A stretch of DNA of 64,000 bases from Haliscomenobacter sp965225875 (lineage in GTDB: Bacteria; Bacteroidota; Bacteroidia; Chitinophagales; Saprospiraceae). The notes below the pieces were generated by a model. It saw only the letters and a list, made by a program, of their open reading frames with translations, was not told the origin of the DNA and searched no databases. A program made the position numbers and the translations under genes. How positions within the stretch are numbered: the stretch's first letter is position 1; the number at the start of each line of letters is the position of its first letter. The stretch spans positions 2,170,001 to 2,234,000 of the forward strand of contig NZ_CBDDBS010000003.1 of assembly GCF_965225875.1 (NCBI RefSeq), read 5' to 3'. Positions 26,681-35,560 of this stretch are shown here, one piece after another.

Positions 26681-29600
26681 TCAATTACGCCTAGTGATCT
26701 TGTCTATGGCAACCTCGATACCTTTGGCTATGTCCGTCCAAGATTTGTGGTCGGAAAGATTACGAACCCACTTGTTTTTGGGAAAACTCTGGAGTTGTGA
26801 GATTTTTAGGTTATCCCAATTTACTTCTTTGATGCGAATCGGGACCACTACTTTTTTTCCCAGATCATGAGCTTCCAATGCTTGAGTTAATTCCTTGGAA
26901 TAACAAAAATCGGAGTTGATGAAACTCCCGCTAATCAAACAAAGCACAACGTGTGCCTTTTCCAAATTCTCATAAATTTCATTGAGCCATTCTTCCCCTG
27001 CATCAATACAATTGTCATCCCACAAACTGACCCGATTGAGTCTAAAAAGTGGACTTAAATGCTCCAGCAATTTCTCTTTGAATTTTTGGTCTTGTTGGGC
27101 ATAAGAAATAAAGATGTGACAAGGCCTAAGTCCTTTTCGGATTTCGGGTTTTTCTATCTTATTTAACAAGGTAGAAACCTGGAATGATTCCTGCAGTTCC
27201 CCTGAAAAAAACTGCTTTTGATGGGCTCTTTCATGCCCTTGTAATTCCATATATTTTACCAATACCGGTTTACTTTTGTATTCACTAGGCAAAGGGACCC
27301 ATTCAATAACATTCAAGTTTTGATAAATTGAATTTATTTCCTTAATTGTTTCCCGAATTACACTTAAAAAATCACGATTCCGCTCGCCCTTAACTTCAAT
27401 GTTGATTTTCCGGCCTTCCTTGTCCATGACAATTTTGGCAATACTATAAAACAAGGTTTTTTCCTCTAATACCATTCCAGTCTTCCAGCACTGCTCTTGA
27501 TAGATGTATTTATGTAGTTTCACCATGAGGCGAGGAATGATGGTGGCAGGCAAAAAATCGCGGTATTCAATCATAAAGAAAATAACCTCATTTTCTTCTG
27601 AAAATGACTGACTCTGTTCTTCATCTGGCAACAACGCCGGTACCAAGTAATGAAAATTATCCAATTGGAACAGGATTTCAAACTGCCTCATCATGGCTAC
27701 GATGAATAAAAATTTCTCTTCGGGAAATTTTTTAAATTTTTGCTCTAGTTTCCAACTTTTGGAAATGTTTTCCCAGTTTTCCGGGCTTTCCTCTCGATAG
27801 TATTCATCATTGATGATAGCATCCAGATCGTTAATGTTGAAACGTCCATTGGATTGAGTAAGTATAGGCGAGTTGATGATGCGATATACGGCATTGGTTA
27901 ACCAATGCGGGTTGAGCACTTGGGTATCAAACCATCGAAGATTTTCATAATTGATTACCACCCCCAAATCATTCAATAGTTCCAATAGTACTTTTTGGGA
28001 GGCCTCATCTTTTACATCTTTTTCCCAACAAATTTTCTGGTATTGAGAATACCCAATGAAGTCTTCCTGCATTTCCTCTAATGCCATTTTTGTGTTAGCC
28101 CAGCTTTTGGGTAACGTATACTCACGTAGCTCCATGTTCCAGAAATGTTTCAATAAGTCTTCCTTTAATTCATTAAACCCAGTTTCATCATTAGGCAATT
28201 CATAAAAATCCTGAATTCTGGGATATTTTTTACTGATGAAGTTTCGATTGACATTAAAAGTGGGGTTTTTATCTCTATCCAGCACAACAATTACCGGAGA
28301 TGTGCCGCCAAAACTTTCAATGTAATTTAACCAATATTCTGTTTTTTCAACATTCCGACTATCCAAGACCAAAATATACAGACAACGTTTAGTCAAAAAA
28401 AACTGATGGGTGGCATGCATAATTTCCTGCCCACCAAAATCCCAGAAATGCACCAATAAGTCTTGTCCTTGGTGTTTAAATCTCTGTTTGGTAATTCTGA
28501 TACCTTCTGTTTGTGAACCTTTTTGATCAGAGTTTTGCTGAAGCAATTGTTTAATTAATCTAGTTTTTCCTGTTCCGCCTTCGCCTAAAAGAAACACTCT
28601 AACCTCGTTGAGTTGATGCGTTTCATCAATTTTATTAAAAAATTCAAGCACAGTTGGCAAATCGTTTTGAACGATTTCAATAGGCGGATATATAAGGGGG
28701 CAGCCTTCAACAATAATTCCATTAGGATTTGATGTCCATTTTTGTTGTACCGGAATTCCATTGAAGATTAATTGTTTTATTGGTCTTAAATCACTTACTT
28801 CAGTATTTGAAAGATTAAGTAAAGTCAAATTGGTCAAAGAAACCAAAGGAATTAAATCATTCACTTTTGTATTTGAAATATTTAGAGAATATAAGCTAGT
28901 TAAAGAAGCCAGAGGTTTTAAGTCTTTTACGTACGTCTTAGAAATGTCAAGAAATGTCAATTTAGAGAGCAGTCGTAATGGTGTTAAATCGTTAACCAGT
29001 GTATTGGAAATGTGAAGTTTACGCAAATTTGACAACTTAGACAGTGGGTTCAGATCTTTCAAATTTTCATTCTCGCTTAAGATTAGTACTTCGAGCCATT
29101 CAAATGTTGATAATTCTTTCGGTATTTCACTAAGCTCACAATGACCTAAATCCAGATACCCTCCTCTTTCTTGTCTTTCATTCTCAATCAATTGCAATAC
29201 CAATTCACTATCTCTACCTTTGTTCGCTTTTGGCACATCAAGCTGTAATGCATTCCAAACCTCAGTCGGAATCTTTGTTTTAAATCCTTTCCCAATTTTT
29301 TCTTCACCCTCAGTCAAAAGCCCCAAAAACGGCTTCAAACGTTCCAAAGCCCCCTCCAAATCCCCAGCCTTATATTGCCGAATGCCCAGTACCATTTGTT
29401 CAGCAGTCAACAAAGCATCACCAGCACTACCTGAAACCTGATTCAGTTTGTTCCGCTCCTTGGCCCAACTCAGGAAATAATCAATTTTGATGCCCGCATC
29501 AGGGTTTTCTTCTTCTTGTTGCAACAGGTCCAGGATGAGTTTGGCGGCTTTTTCTGGCTCCAGATAAGAGGCGACCAACCAACTTTGTGCCTCTTTAAAA

Positions 29601-29998
29601 GCAAGCGTGGGAATTTTCTCCGGGTTATACTGTAGGTAATCGCGTAAAAAACGCGCCAGTTCAAAAACTCGGGCCTCACCAAAGGCTTCAGAGGTCTGCA
29701 AGGTCGAGATCAGTAGCTCCCGGATGTCGGCTTGCATTTCATACATATCTCGCCCCACTTCCCGGAACAAATCAGAGTGCAACAAATCGGAAACGGTGCT
29801 CAACAATTCAAGCGGGTCTTCTGTAGTGGTCGTTTTGCGGAAATTAAGCCAGATTTTATACAACAGATCAGTGGTCAGGGCAATCGGAAAGGCGGCATGA
29901 CAAGCCAAATGCAAATGCTCATCCCCAGGATAAGCCTGGCGAAAAGAAGCCCAATACAGGCGGGGAATGGTGTCAAGATTTCCGGTTTCGATTTGCAT
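26681..29998 (-). CDS. LRR-Roc-COR GTPase with C-terminal TIR domain (conflict-system effector)
   Basis: 1105 residues. The N-terminus (about 1-120: YPGDEHLHLACHAAFPIALTTDLLYKIWLNF ... REVGRDMYEMQADIRELLI) resembles, from memory, the start of proteins encoded beside MoxR/vWA pairs in cyanobacteria and others. Leucine-rich repeats of the LxxLxxLxxLxISNTxVxDL type fill about 290-420. The Roc GTPase follows: P-loop GEGGTGKT near 471, DFGGQE switch, and a G4 motif degenerated to VLDRDKN. A COR region leads to a TIR domain at about 960-1090 (HIFISYAQQDQKF, WDDNCIDAGEEW, SGSFINSDFCYSKEL). The Glu of the last motif fits the catalytic Glu of TIR NADases. The start overlaps the vWA gene by 26 bases. 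NAD depletion upon infection sensing is the inferred job. Confidence 0.87.
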   Translation of the reverse strand: MQIETGNLDTIPRLYWASFRQAYPGDEHLHLACHAAFPIALTTDLLYKIWLNFRKTTTTEDPLELLSTVSDLLHSDLFREVGRDMYEMQADIRELLISTLQTSEAFGEARVFELARFLRDYLQYNPEKIPTLAFKEAQSWLVASYLEPEKAAKLILDLLQQEEENPDAGIKIDYFLSWAKERNKLNQVSGSAGDALLTAEQMVLGIRQYKAGDLEGALERLKPFLGLLTEGEEKIGKGFKTKIPTEVWNALQLDVPKANKGRDSELVLQLIENERQERGGYLDLGHCELSEIPKELSTFEWLEVLILSENENLKDLNPLSKLSNLRKLHISNTLVNDLTPLRLLSKLTFLDISKTYVKDLKPLASLTSLYSLNISNTKVNDLIPLVSLTNLTLLNLSNTEVSDLRPIKQLIFNGIPVQQKWTSNPNGIIVEGCPLIYPPIEIVQNDLPTVLEFFNKIDETHQLNEVRVFLLGEGGTGKTRLIKQLLQQNSDQKGSQTEGIRITKQRFKHQGQDLLVHFWDFGGQEIMHATHQFFLTKRCLYILVLDSRNVEKTEYWLNYIESFGGTSPVIVVLDRDKNPTFNVNRNFISKKYPRIQDFYELPNDETGFNELKEDLLKHFWNMELREYTLPKSWANTKMALEEMQEDFIGYSQYQKICWEKDVKDEASQKVLLELLNDLGVVINYENLRWFDTQVLNPHWLTNAVYRIINSPILTQSNGRFNINDLDAIINDEYYREESPENWENISKSWKLEQKFKKFPEEKFLFIVAMMRQFEILFQLDNFHYLVPALLPDEEQSQSFSEENEVIFFMIEYRDFLPATIIPRLMVKLHKYIYQEQCWKTGMVLEEKTLFYSIAKIVMDKEGRKINIEVKGERNRDFLSVIRETIKEINSIYQNLNVIEWVPLPSEYKSKPVLVKYMELQGHERAHQKQFFSGELQESFQVSTLLNKIEKPEIRKGLRPCHIFISYAQQDQKFKEKLLEHLSPLFRLNRVSLWDDNCIDAGEEWLNEIYENLEKAHVVLCLISGSFINSDFCYSKELTQALEAHDLGKKVVVPIRIKEVNWDNLKISQLQSFPKNKWVRNLSDHKSWTDIAKGIEVAIDKITRRN

Positions 29999-31199
29999 GA
30001 TTTGCCCATTTAATGGCTGACCTTGTCCCTTCCGGATTAAAGGCTTCCATTTTGACCATTAATGAAAGATAGTTTGCTAAACTCCCGGCCCACCTGCGTT
30101 TGGGCAAAGGGTTGAACCAGCTGACCGTCACCCCTCGCTTGGCGATTGCATCAAAAAAATCCATCCAGTGCTGTAGCGATTCATGATCCAGGGTGGGTTG
30201 ATACACGCCTGCGTCGCTAAAAATGACCAGCCAGATTGGAGCGGCTTGATTGCCCAGGATTCTTTCCAGGGTAAAAGCGCTGGTATGTTCTGGATTGGTA
30301 TAAAATTTTAAGGTTTTGGAGCCATTATCATCTTCAACCGCACTGGGAAAGTCGTGAAAAAAATAACGCTCCACTGACTTGATCGCTGGGTGATCGGTAA
30401 AGACGCGAAATAAATAATCGCCCCAAGACTCAAATGCGGCCATTGAGCCTTGATGATCGCTCAGCAAAATTACCTTTTGTTCACTGACTCTTTGTAGTTT
30501 GTAATGCAAGGTGTCTACATAGCGGAATTTGCCAAAGGTATCAACCATCGCCGCTACGTCCAGTTGATCCCCAGGGCGATAACTTTGGTTCATCTGTAAC
30601 TTTTGCAAGAGATGACCCATTCGCCGGGGGGCAATGGGTAGATGTTTGTCATCCGAAAAGATAAAAGTTGAGTTTTTTTCGGAAATCTCTTGGGGTGTTT
30701 TTTTTCCTCGGGTTGCTGCTTTACCTTTTCCTTCTTCAAAATTCAGCAGGATGTCGGTCAGGCTTAAAGAAGGCTCTGGTTTTTCACCTTCAGTTATTGG
30801 TTTTTTGCTTGGTTCCTTGCCCCGATTTGGTTCTTGAGCCTTTTGATCCTCCCTGGGTTTAGTAGCCTCATCCTTCTCCCCTTGCTTTCCTTTTTGATCA
30901 TCTTTGTTTGTGTTTGCCTCATTCTCTGGTTCACTTTCAATTCCAGCAGAAGGCAGCCATTGCTCACGTAAATCCTTCACAGCTTCTTTAAACCAATGTT
31001 CAAAAATGTCTTTGTATTCCAATTTGGTCAACCAAAGGGTTTTGCACAAATTCAACAAGGCAGGTTCATCTTTGGCATGACCTTTTATAAAAAGTTCAAG
31101 AAATAAAAAATACTGATTCATATCCAATTCCATTCCTGCCGACTCCCGTAGTCGGTTAAAAAAAGGCAGTAGAATGAAGCCAGGCTTGGATGAACTCAT
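29973..31199 (-). CDS. von Willebrand A-like protein of a MoxR-vWA system
   Basis: 408 residues. The N-terminal third is helical and resembles the domain found before vWA in MoxR-linked proteins (NQYFLFLELFIKGHAKDEPALLNLCKTLWL). A charged, Lys/Glu/Pro-rich linker (about 90-150) follows. The C-terminal half has a Rossmann-like vWA core, VILLSDHQGSMAAFESWGDYLFRVF, then YFFHDFPSA and WLVIFSDAG. The metal site, DxSxS in normal vWA domains, reads DHQGS, keeping the first Asp and last Ser but not the middle Ser. It overlaps MoxR by four bases (ATGA) and the TIR-Roco gene by 26, so translation of the three is coupled. It probably binds the MoxR ring or the sensor protein. Confidence 0.8.
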   Translation of the reverse strand: MSSSKPGFILLPFFNRLRESAGMELDMNQYFLFLELFIKGHAKDEPALLNLCKTLWLTKLEYKDIFEHWFKEAVKDLREQWLPSAGIESEPENEANTNKDDQKGKQGEKDEATKPREDQKAQEPNRGKEPSKKPITEGEKPEPSLSLTDILLNFEEGKGKAATRGKKTPQEISEKNSTFIFSDDKHLPIAPRRMGHLLQKLQMNQSYRPGDQLDVAAMVDTFGKFRYVDTLHYKLQRVSEQKVILLSDHQGSMAAFESWGDYLFRVFTDHPAIKSVERYFFHDFPSAVEDDNGSKTLKFYTNPEHTSAFTLERILGNQAAPIWLVIFSDAGVYQPTLDHESLQHWMDFFDAIAKRGVTVSWFNPLPKRRWAGSLANYLSLMVKMEAFNPEGTRSAIKWANHANRNRKS

Positions 31200-32203
31200 T
31201 TCTTTTTGGCGTATTGTTTGTAATCATCCAGGCTTTTGAGCAGCACTTCGGGATAGAGCAGGCCGTTGGCGGGAAGTTGGTCTTTTTCAAACGGCAACTT
31301 ATCCGTCAAATAGTAGTGATGAATGAGCCTGAGCCAGTCGAGTAGTTCGCTGGTCGAAACCCGCTTATCCGTATTGGGGCTGGCCTTCATGAATTGATGC
31401 AACTCGTAAAATTGATCCACTAATTTTTCCACCAGTGTATCCGGCATGGCTTTTTTTATTTCTTGCTCCTGGCTCAGCACCCGCGCTTTGGCGATCTGGT
31501 ACAATTCCTCCAGCTTTGGGAATTCGATGTAATGGAAAACACAGCGGCGCAGGAATGCATTAGGCAATTCCTTTTCATCATTACTGGTAATGATCACAAT
31601 GGGCGGGTGTTCTGCATGAATTTCCTCATGGGTTTCTTCAATGAAAAAACGCTTTTCATCCAGTTCCAGCAATAAATCATTGGGGAAATCCAAATCAGCT
31701 TTATCAATTTCATCGATCAGTAGTACCGCTGGTGCATCGGGTTTAGACGCCAAAAAAGCTTTACCCAATGGCCCGAAACTGCGGTAAGCGATGGGTTCTT
31801 GCTTGTTATAAGTCTGAATGTCCCTCAAGCGGCCCAAATGATCATATTGGTACAATCCTTCTTTGGCTTTGGTGGATGATTTGATGAACCATTCGAAGTA
31901 GTGATTGCGGTAATTGTCACCTTTCTGTTGATGGTAGAGTTCATACGCCAGTGCTTGGGCTACTCTGGTTTTTCCACAACCCGGTTCCCCACGCAACAAA
32001 AGTGGGCGCTGCAAAATACGGGCATATTCAATGGCGTCGATGAGCTCTTTGCTGGGAAAATAAGGTGCAATGTCTTCTACTATTTCCTTTTTGGGGACTT
32101 GTACTACGGTTTTGAATTGACTGTCGTCAACGGTATAGCGATGATTTTGAACCAAAGTAGCCAAAGCCTGGCCATCATAAGGTGTGTATTTGTTATCTTT
32201 CAT
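31196..32203 (-). CDS. MoxR-type AAA+ ATPase
   Basis: 335 residues with one AAA+ module: Walker A GEPGCGKT (72-79), Walker B AVLLIDEIDKADLDFPNDLL, sensor 1 IIITSND and the arginine-finger stretch LPNAFLRRCVFHYIEFP. The insert after helix 2 and the short lid are MoxR-like. MoxR ATPases act as chaperones that remodel a partner together with a vWA protein; here the vWA gene follows with a four-base overlap. It starts 10 bases after the CHAT gene ends. In the NTP-dependent conflict systems of this type the ATPase is thought to set the threshold for effector release. Family assignment is strong; the mechanism is inferred. Confidence 0.9.
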   Translation of the reverse strand: MKDNKYTPYDGQALATLVQNHRYTVDDSQFKTVVQVPKKEIVEDIAPYFPSKELIDAIEYARILQRPLLLRGEPGCGKTRVAQALAYELYHQQKGDNYRNHYFEWFIKSSTKAKEGLYQYDHLGRLRDIQTYNKQEPIAYRSFGPLGKAFLASKPDAPAVLLIDEIDKADLDFPNDLLLELDEKRFFIEETHEEIHAEHPPIVIITSNDEKELPNAFLRRCVFHYIEFPKLEELYQIAKARVLSQEQEIKKAMPDTLVEKLVDQFYELHQFMKASPNTDKRVSTSELLDWLRLIHHYYLTDKLPFEKDQLPANGLLYPEVLLKSLDDYKQYAKKK

Positions 32204-32213
32204 TTACAGTTAG

Positions 32214-34127
32214 TTAAATGGTAAGTAATTTTTTACAGATTTCCGGGCATTTCATTAAATCACATATTTTAGCAATGGCTTTAGCCATGTAGGGGTCTCT
32301 CAGGATTTGCTGTGATTTCTCCTCTTGAATAAGCGAATGAAACAGGTCTTCCTTCGGAAAACGTTTCCCAGTGCTGGCGTGCCAACCATTCCAGATTTGT
32401 TCATTTAGTGGTTCAATCAGGTCTAGTGATCGTACATTAAACAAGGGTGGCTGATTGACAAAGCCCTGGGTAGTCCAATTTTTTTGGCTGTCCTGGCATT
32501 CCTTGTGGATGAAGAATAAAAAAAGGCGATGTTTGGTTTCCTGAAGGTGCAAGGTTAGTTCATTCCAGAAATTTTTAATCACGCTTAAACAATCGCCGTG
32601 ATTTTTTGAAATATCGTTCAAAACAATAATTAAATCTTGTTGCATGGTTTTTTGCAGGATTGTTTTTCCAATCAATTCTATACCCAAATCCAAATCTACA
32701 GACAATAAGGTATGGGTTAGCATTCTACATAAGTCCTCCTTGGTCAATTTTCCAGGAAGATAACTTTTAACCGAAACAACATCAGGTTTTACGTTGCTAG
32801 AAACCCTAGGGTTTGCATATCGTCGTAGTTTTTTCACCAATAGTTCTTGAGCACAATTAGGGGAACCCTCAATCAACATCAGGTTATGCTTTCCAAAGCG
32901 AAAAGAAAGTTCCTCATCCTTGGATTCAAAAGGCAAACGCTGTTTTGTGAAATTAAGGTCTTCTAATTCAGAAGCAAGGGTAGCCTCTCTACTTCTAATA
33001 CTTTTTGTAATGAATTGAGCACAGAAATCATTAAATGCAAATTCAAGGCCATAAACTTCCGAAAGTCTTTCCAAACTAGAACGTGGGCTAGGGAATATGG
33101 GAGCATCATCTCTTTCCAGTTGACTAGCAATTTGGGTAAAGGTTTTAGCTGTGTCACCAGTACAACCCAAAAAAAGTAACGGAGCTTTAGTTAATAAGGG
33201 AATTAACCATTCAAATCTTTTAAAGAAAGCAATCGTTTCCTCCGTCAGTAAAATGATCACCTGTTCTACATTGGCAACTAACTCTTCTTTTTGGTCTTCT
33301 AAAAGGATATCCGAAAACGGTAATATAAGAACGCCCTGATCTTGCAAAAAAAGATTATCAATAAGTCGGTAATATTTGTCATTTTCATTGCTGTCCTCAA
33401 CGATAACCAAGATTTTAGTTTTGATGCTAGGTTCGAAATACCGCTGAATGGGTCGCTCAACCAGATACCAATTGTCTACAAATGTATCTTCCTTAAAAGA
33501 TAAAGTCCAGGTTGATTCTTCATGGTCATCCCATTTAACAATCGAACGTCCTTTTTCTACACTTCGATAACCTACACTTTTTATATCAGCAAAAGAATCT
33601 ACTGTTTGATCAAAGGCAAGTTTAAGATTTTTGCCAGCATGCAAGCTTTGATAAAATTTCTCGGCAAATTTCGCTGCGGTTAAGTCACTGATTTTGCTCG
33701 TTGTTTCTATGACAGCTTGTATATGATCACATTCTGCAAGCAACATTTCCCCCAATGTTTCTGAACTGCAACTATTCAAAAAAACCAGCTCAAGCTTTTT
33801 TTGATATTTGAAAAAGTTGACCAAGTTCTGGTTGCTTAGCATTCTGTTCCCTGCCCCATCTTGCTGCAAATACAATTGCTCACCATCGGAGTGGCCACAG
33901 TAATGGAAAACATTGATTTCTTTATCTTTTGTGTCTGGAGCATTAAAATTATCAAACAACCCTTCAAAAGTACATTCTTTCTCTTGCTGTAGGGCTATTT
34001 TACCCTTTTTGATAGAGTCGTTTAACACCCTTCCAATCCCATCCCGCTCCTCTTTCAGATGATCTAAGTATTCTTTATTGGTATTGACCTGAGCGCTTGC
34101 AAGTAAAATTCGCTTCAAATATGGCAT
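32214..34127 (-). CDS. CHAT-domain (caspase-like) protein with degenerate STAND-like C-terminus
   Basis: 637 residues, first gene of the four-gene unit. Residues about 1-200 form a CHAT domain: catalytic His79 in FHYCGHSDGEQ and catalytic Cys120 in LVFLNSCSSETLGEM, with the usual helix EKFYQSLHAGKNLKLAFDQ after. A central alpha/beta part (about 240-370, KILVIVEDSNENDKYYRLI ... VEQVIILLTEETIAFF) may be TIR-like but is not certain. From about 405 an ATPase-like fold begins with LMLIEGSPNCAQELLVKKL, where Walker A has lost its GK(S/T), and a later strand DLIIVLNDISKN stands where Walker B would be. This fits the inactive STAND domains described in conflict systems. Proteolysis of a cellular or partner protein is the inferred output. 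Confidence 0.82.
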   Translation of the reverse strand: MPYLKRILLASAQVNTNKEYLDHLKEERDGIGRVLNDSIKKGKIALQQEKECTFEGLFDNFNAPDTKDKEINVFHYCGHSDGEQLYLQQDGAGNRMLSNQNLVNFFKYQKKLELVFLNSCSSETLGEMLLAECDHIQAVIETTSKISDLTAAKFAEKFYQSLHAGKNLKLAFDQTVDSFADIKSVGYRSVEKGRSIVKWDDHEESTWTLSFKEDTFVDNWYLVERPIQRYFEPSIKTKILVIVEDSNENDKYYRLIDNLFLQDQGVLILPFSDILLEDQKEELVANVEQVIILLTEETIAFFKRFEWLIPLLTKAPLLFLGCTGDTAKTFTQIASQLERDDAPIFPSPRSSLERLSEVYGLEFAFNDFCAQFITKSIRSREATLASELEDLNFTKQRLPFESKDEELSFRFGKHNLMLIEGSPNCAQELLVKKLRRYANPRVSSNVKPDVVSVKSYLPGKLTKEDLCRMLTHTLLSVDLDLGIELIGKTILQKTMQQDLIIVLNDISKNHGDCLSVIKNFWNELTLHLQETKHRLFLFFIHKECQDSQKNWTTQGFVNQPPLFNVRSLDLIEPLNEQIWNGWHASTGKRFPKEDLFHSLIQEEKSQQILRDPYMAKAIAKICDLMKCPEICKKLLTI

Positions 34128-34418
34128 ACGTTTAGGGTGAAGTTGACATGAGGTTTCAAATGATCAGGAAAAGATAATAATTAAGGATGAGTTTTAAAAA
34201 AAATCTCAGCTAGTTCAATTTTTTTTAACAAGAATAGTAATATCTGCACAACTCGGAGCTTCAAATTGTGAGAGATAAATACACCCATTAAATAATTGAA
34301 ACCGAATCCATTCCTCTATTGACTCAAACCCTCAAACCCCCTACATTTGCAATCTATCCAAATCACTTTTTAAGCCCAGGTGGACCATGTTTCACCACAG
34401 TTAAAACTCTTTTTTCTC

Positions 34419-35516
34419 ATGGCAAAAAAAACATCAAAACCCACACCTTCCGAAGGAGGAGCTACCCATCCTCACTATTGCTCAATGATTCCTATTCCAG
34501 AGCGTCAATTTGAACCAGATGTAAGCCCTAACCGGCAGCGGATGATTCTGGTTACGGACCGAAAATGGGTCAATGGCACCAAACTAAAGTATTACTTTTT
34601 CAACGGTCCGAGTGACGGCTCTCCAAGTTCCTGGAAAGGGACAACAGCACAAAAAAACACCGTAATTCAGGCCTTCAAAATCTGGAAGGATTTAGGGATT
34701 GGCCTGGAATTTGAAGAAACCAATGACAAAAATGAAGCCCAAGTCAGGATTGGTTTCAAAAGAGGAGATGGTGCCTGGTCTTATGTGGGCAGAGACGTCA
34801 TTGACATTGCCAGTTCGCCCAATGAAAGAACCATGAATTTTGGTTGGGACATCAGCAATGACCTTGATACAGCCTTGCACGAAATTGGGCATACCCTGGG
34901 TGCGCCACACGAACACCAAAACCCCAACGCAGGCATTGTGTGGGATGAAGAGGCGGTCTATACTGCCCTCGCTGCACCACCCAACCGCTGGGATCGGCAG
35001 ACTACCTTTTTCAACATCATCCGGAAAATTCCGGCCAATGAAGTACAAGGTTCTACCCACGATCCGAACTCGATCATGCATTATCCCTTTGAGGCAGGTC
35101 TGATTCTGGAACCTGTGGCCTACCGCAATGGCATCAACCCTGCTGGTGGTCTCTCCAGTAAGGACAAGGAGTTTATGAAGCAATTTTATCCTCCCCTTAC
35201 GACCAGCGATTACACCGAGCTCAAAGTTTCGGCCTCACAGTTGTTTAACATCAAAGCTGGTGAGCAAAAAAACTTCCGCTTCAAACCCACTGTTTCTCGC
35301 AAATACACGATTGAAACCTTTGGAAGAATGGACACCTTGATGGTGCTTTTTGAAAAAACAGCCGCAGAAGAGGTTTACTTGGCCGGAGACGACGACAGCG
35401 GTACGGGGTTAAATTCCAAAATTCAACTACGCCTCATCCAGGGCCGGGAATACGTCATTCGGGTGCGCCTGTACTATGCTGAAGTGGCGGGGTCCGGATC
35501 GCTGATGGTTTATTGA
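34419..35516 (+). CDS. Astacin/matrixin-like zinc metalloprotease, no signal peptide
   Basis: 365 residues from the ATG at 34419; a GTG 13 codons upstream is possible but adds a less typical N-terminus. The zinc site HEIGHTLGAPHEHQNP contains the metzincin HExxHxxGxxHE pattern, and SIMHYPF supplies the Met-turn. Before it lies the usual strand NEAQVRIGF. The end (about 280-365: LFNIKAGEQKNFRFKP ... IQGREYVIRVRLYY) looks like a pre-peptidase C-terminal (PPC) beta domain. There is no signal peptide: the start is MAKKTSKPTPSEGGATHPHY, so it is either cytoplasmic or exported another way. It is divergent from the CHAT-MoxR-vWA-TIR unit across a 291-base gap with no recognised promoter. Confidence 0.85.
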   Translation: MAKKTSKPTPSEGGATHPHYCSMIPIPERQFEPDVSPNRQRMILVTDRKWVNGTKLKYYFFNGPSDGSPSSWKGTTAQKNTVIQAFKIWKDLGIGLEFEETNDKNEAQVRIGFKRGDGAWSYVGRDVIDIASSPNERTMNFGWDISNDLDTALHEIGHTLGAPHEHQNPNAGIVWDEEAVYTALAAPPNRWDRQTTFFNIIRKIPANEVQGSTHDPNSIMHYPFEAGLILEPVAYRNGINPAGGLSSKDKEFMKQFYPPLTTSDYTELKVSASQLFNIKAGEQKNFRFKPTVSRKYTIETFGRMDTLMVLFEKTAAEEVYLAGDDDSGTGLNSKIQLRLIQGREYVIRVRLYYAEVAGSGSLMVY

Positions 35517-35560
35517 TGCCGAAAGTGGTATTTCTAGTACCTGAGGTGAGTCTATCGTTT

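Noticed and set aside
34128..34418. Promoter search between the CHAT operon and the metalloprotease
   Set aside because: No TAnnTTTG with a matching -33 on either strand; no promoter is claimed.
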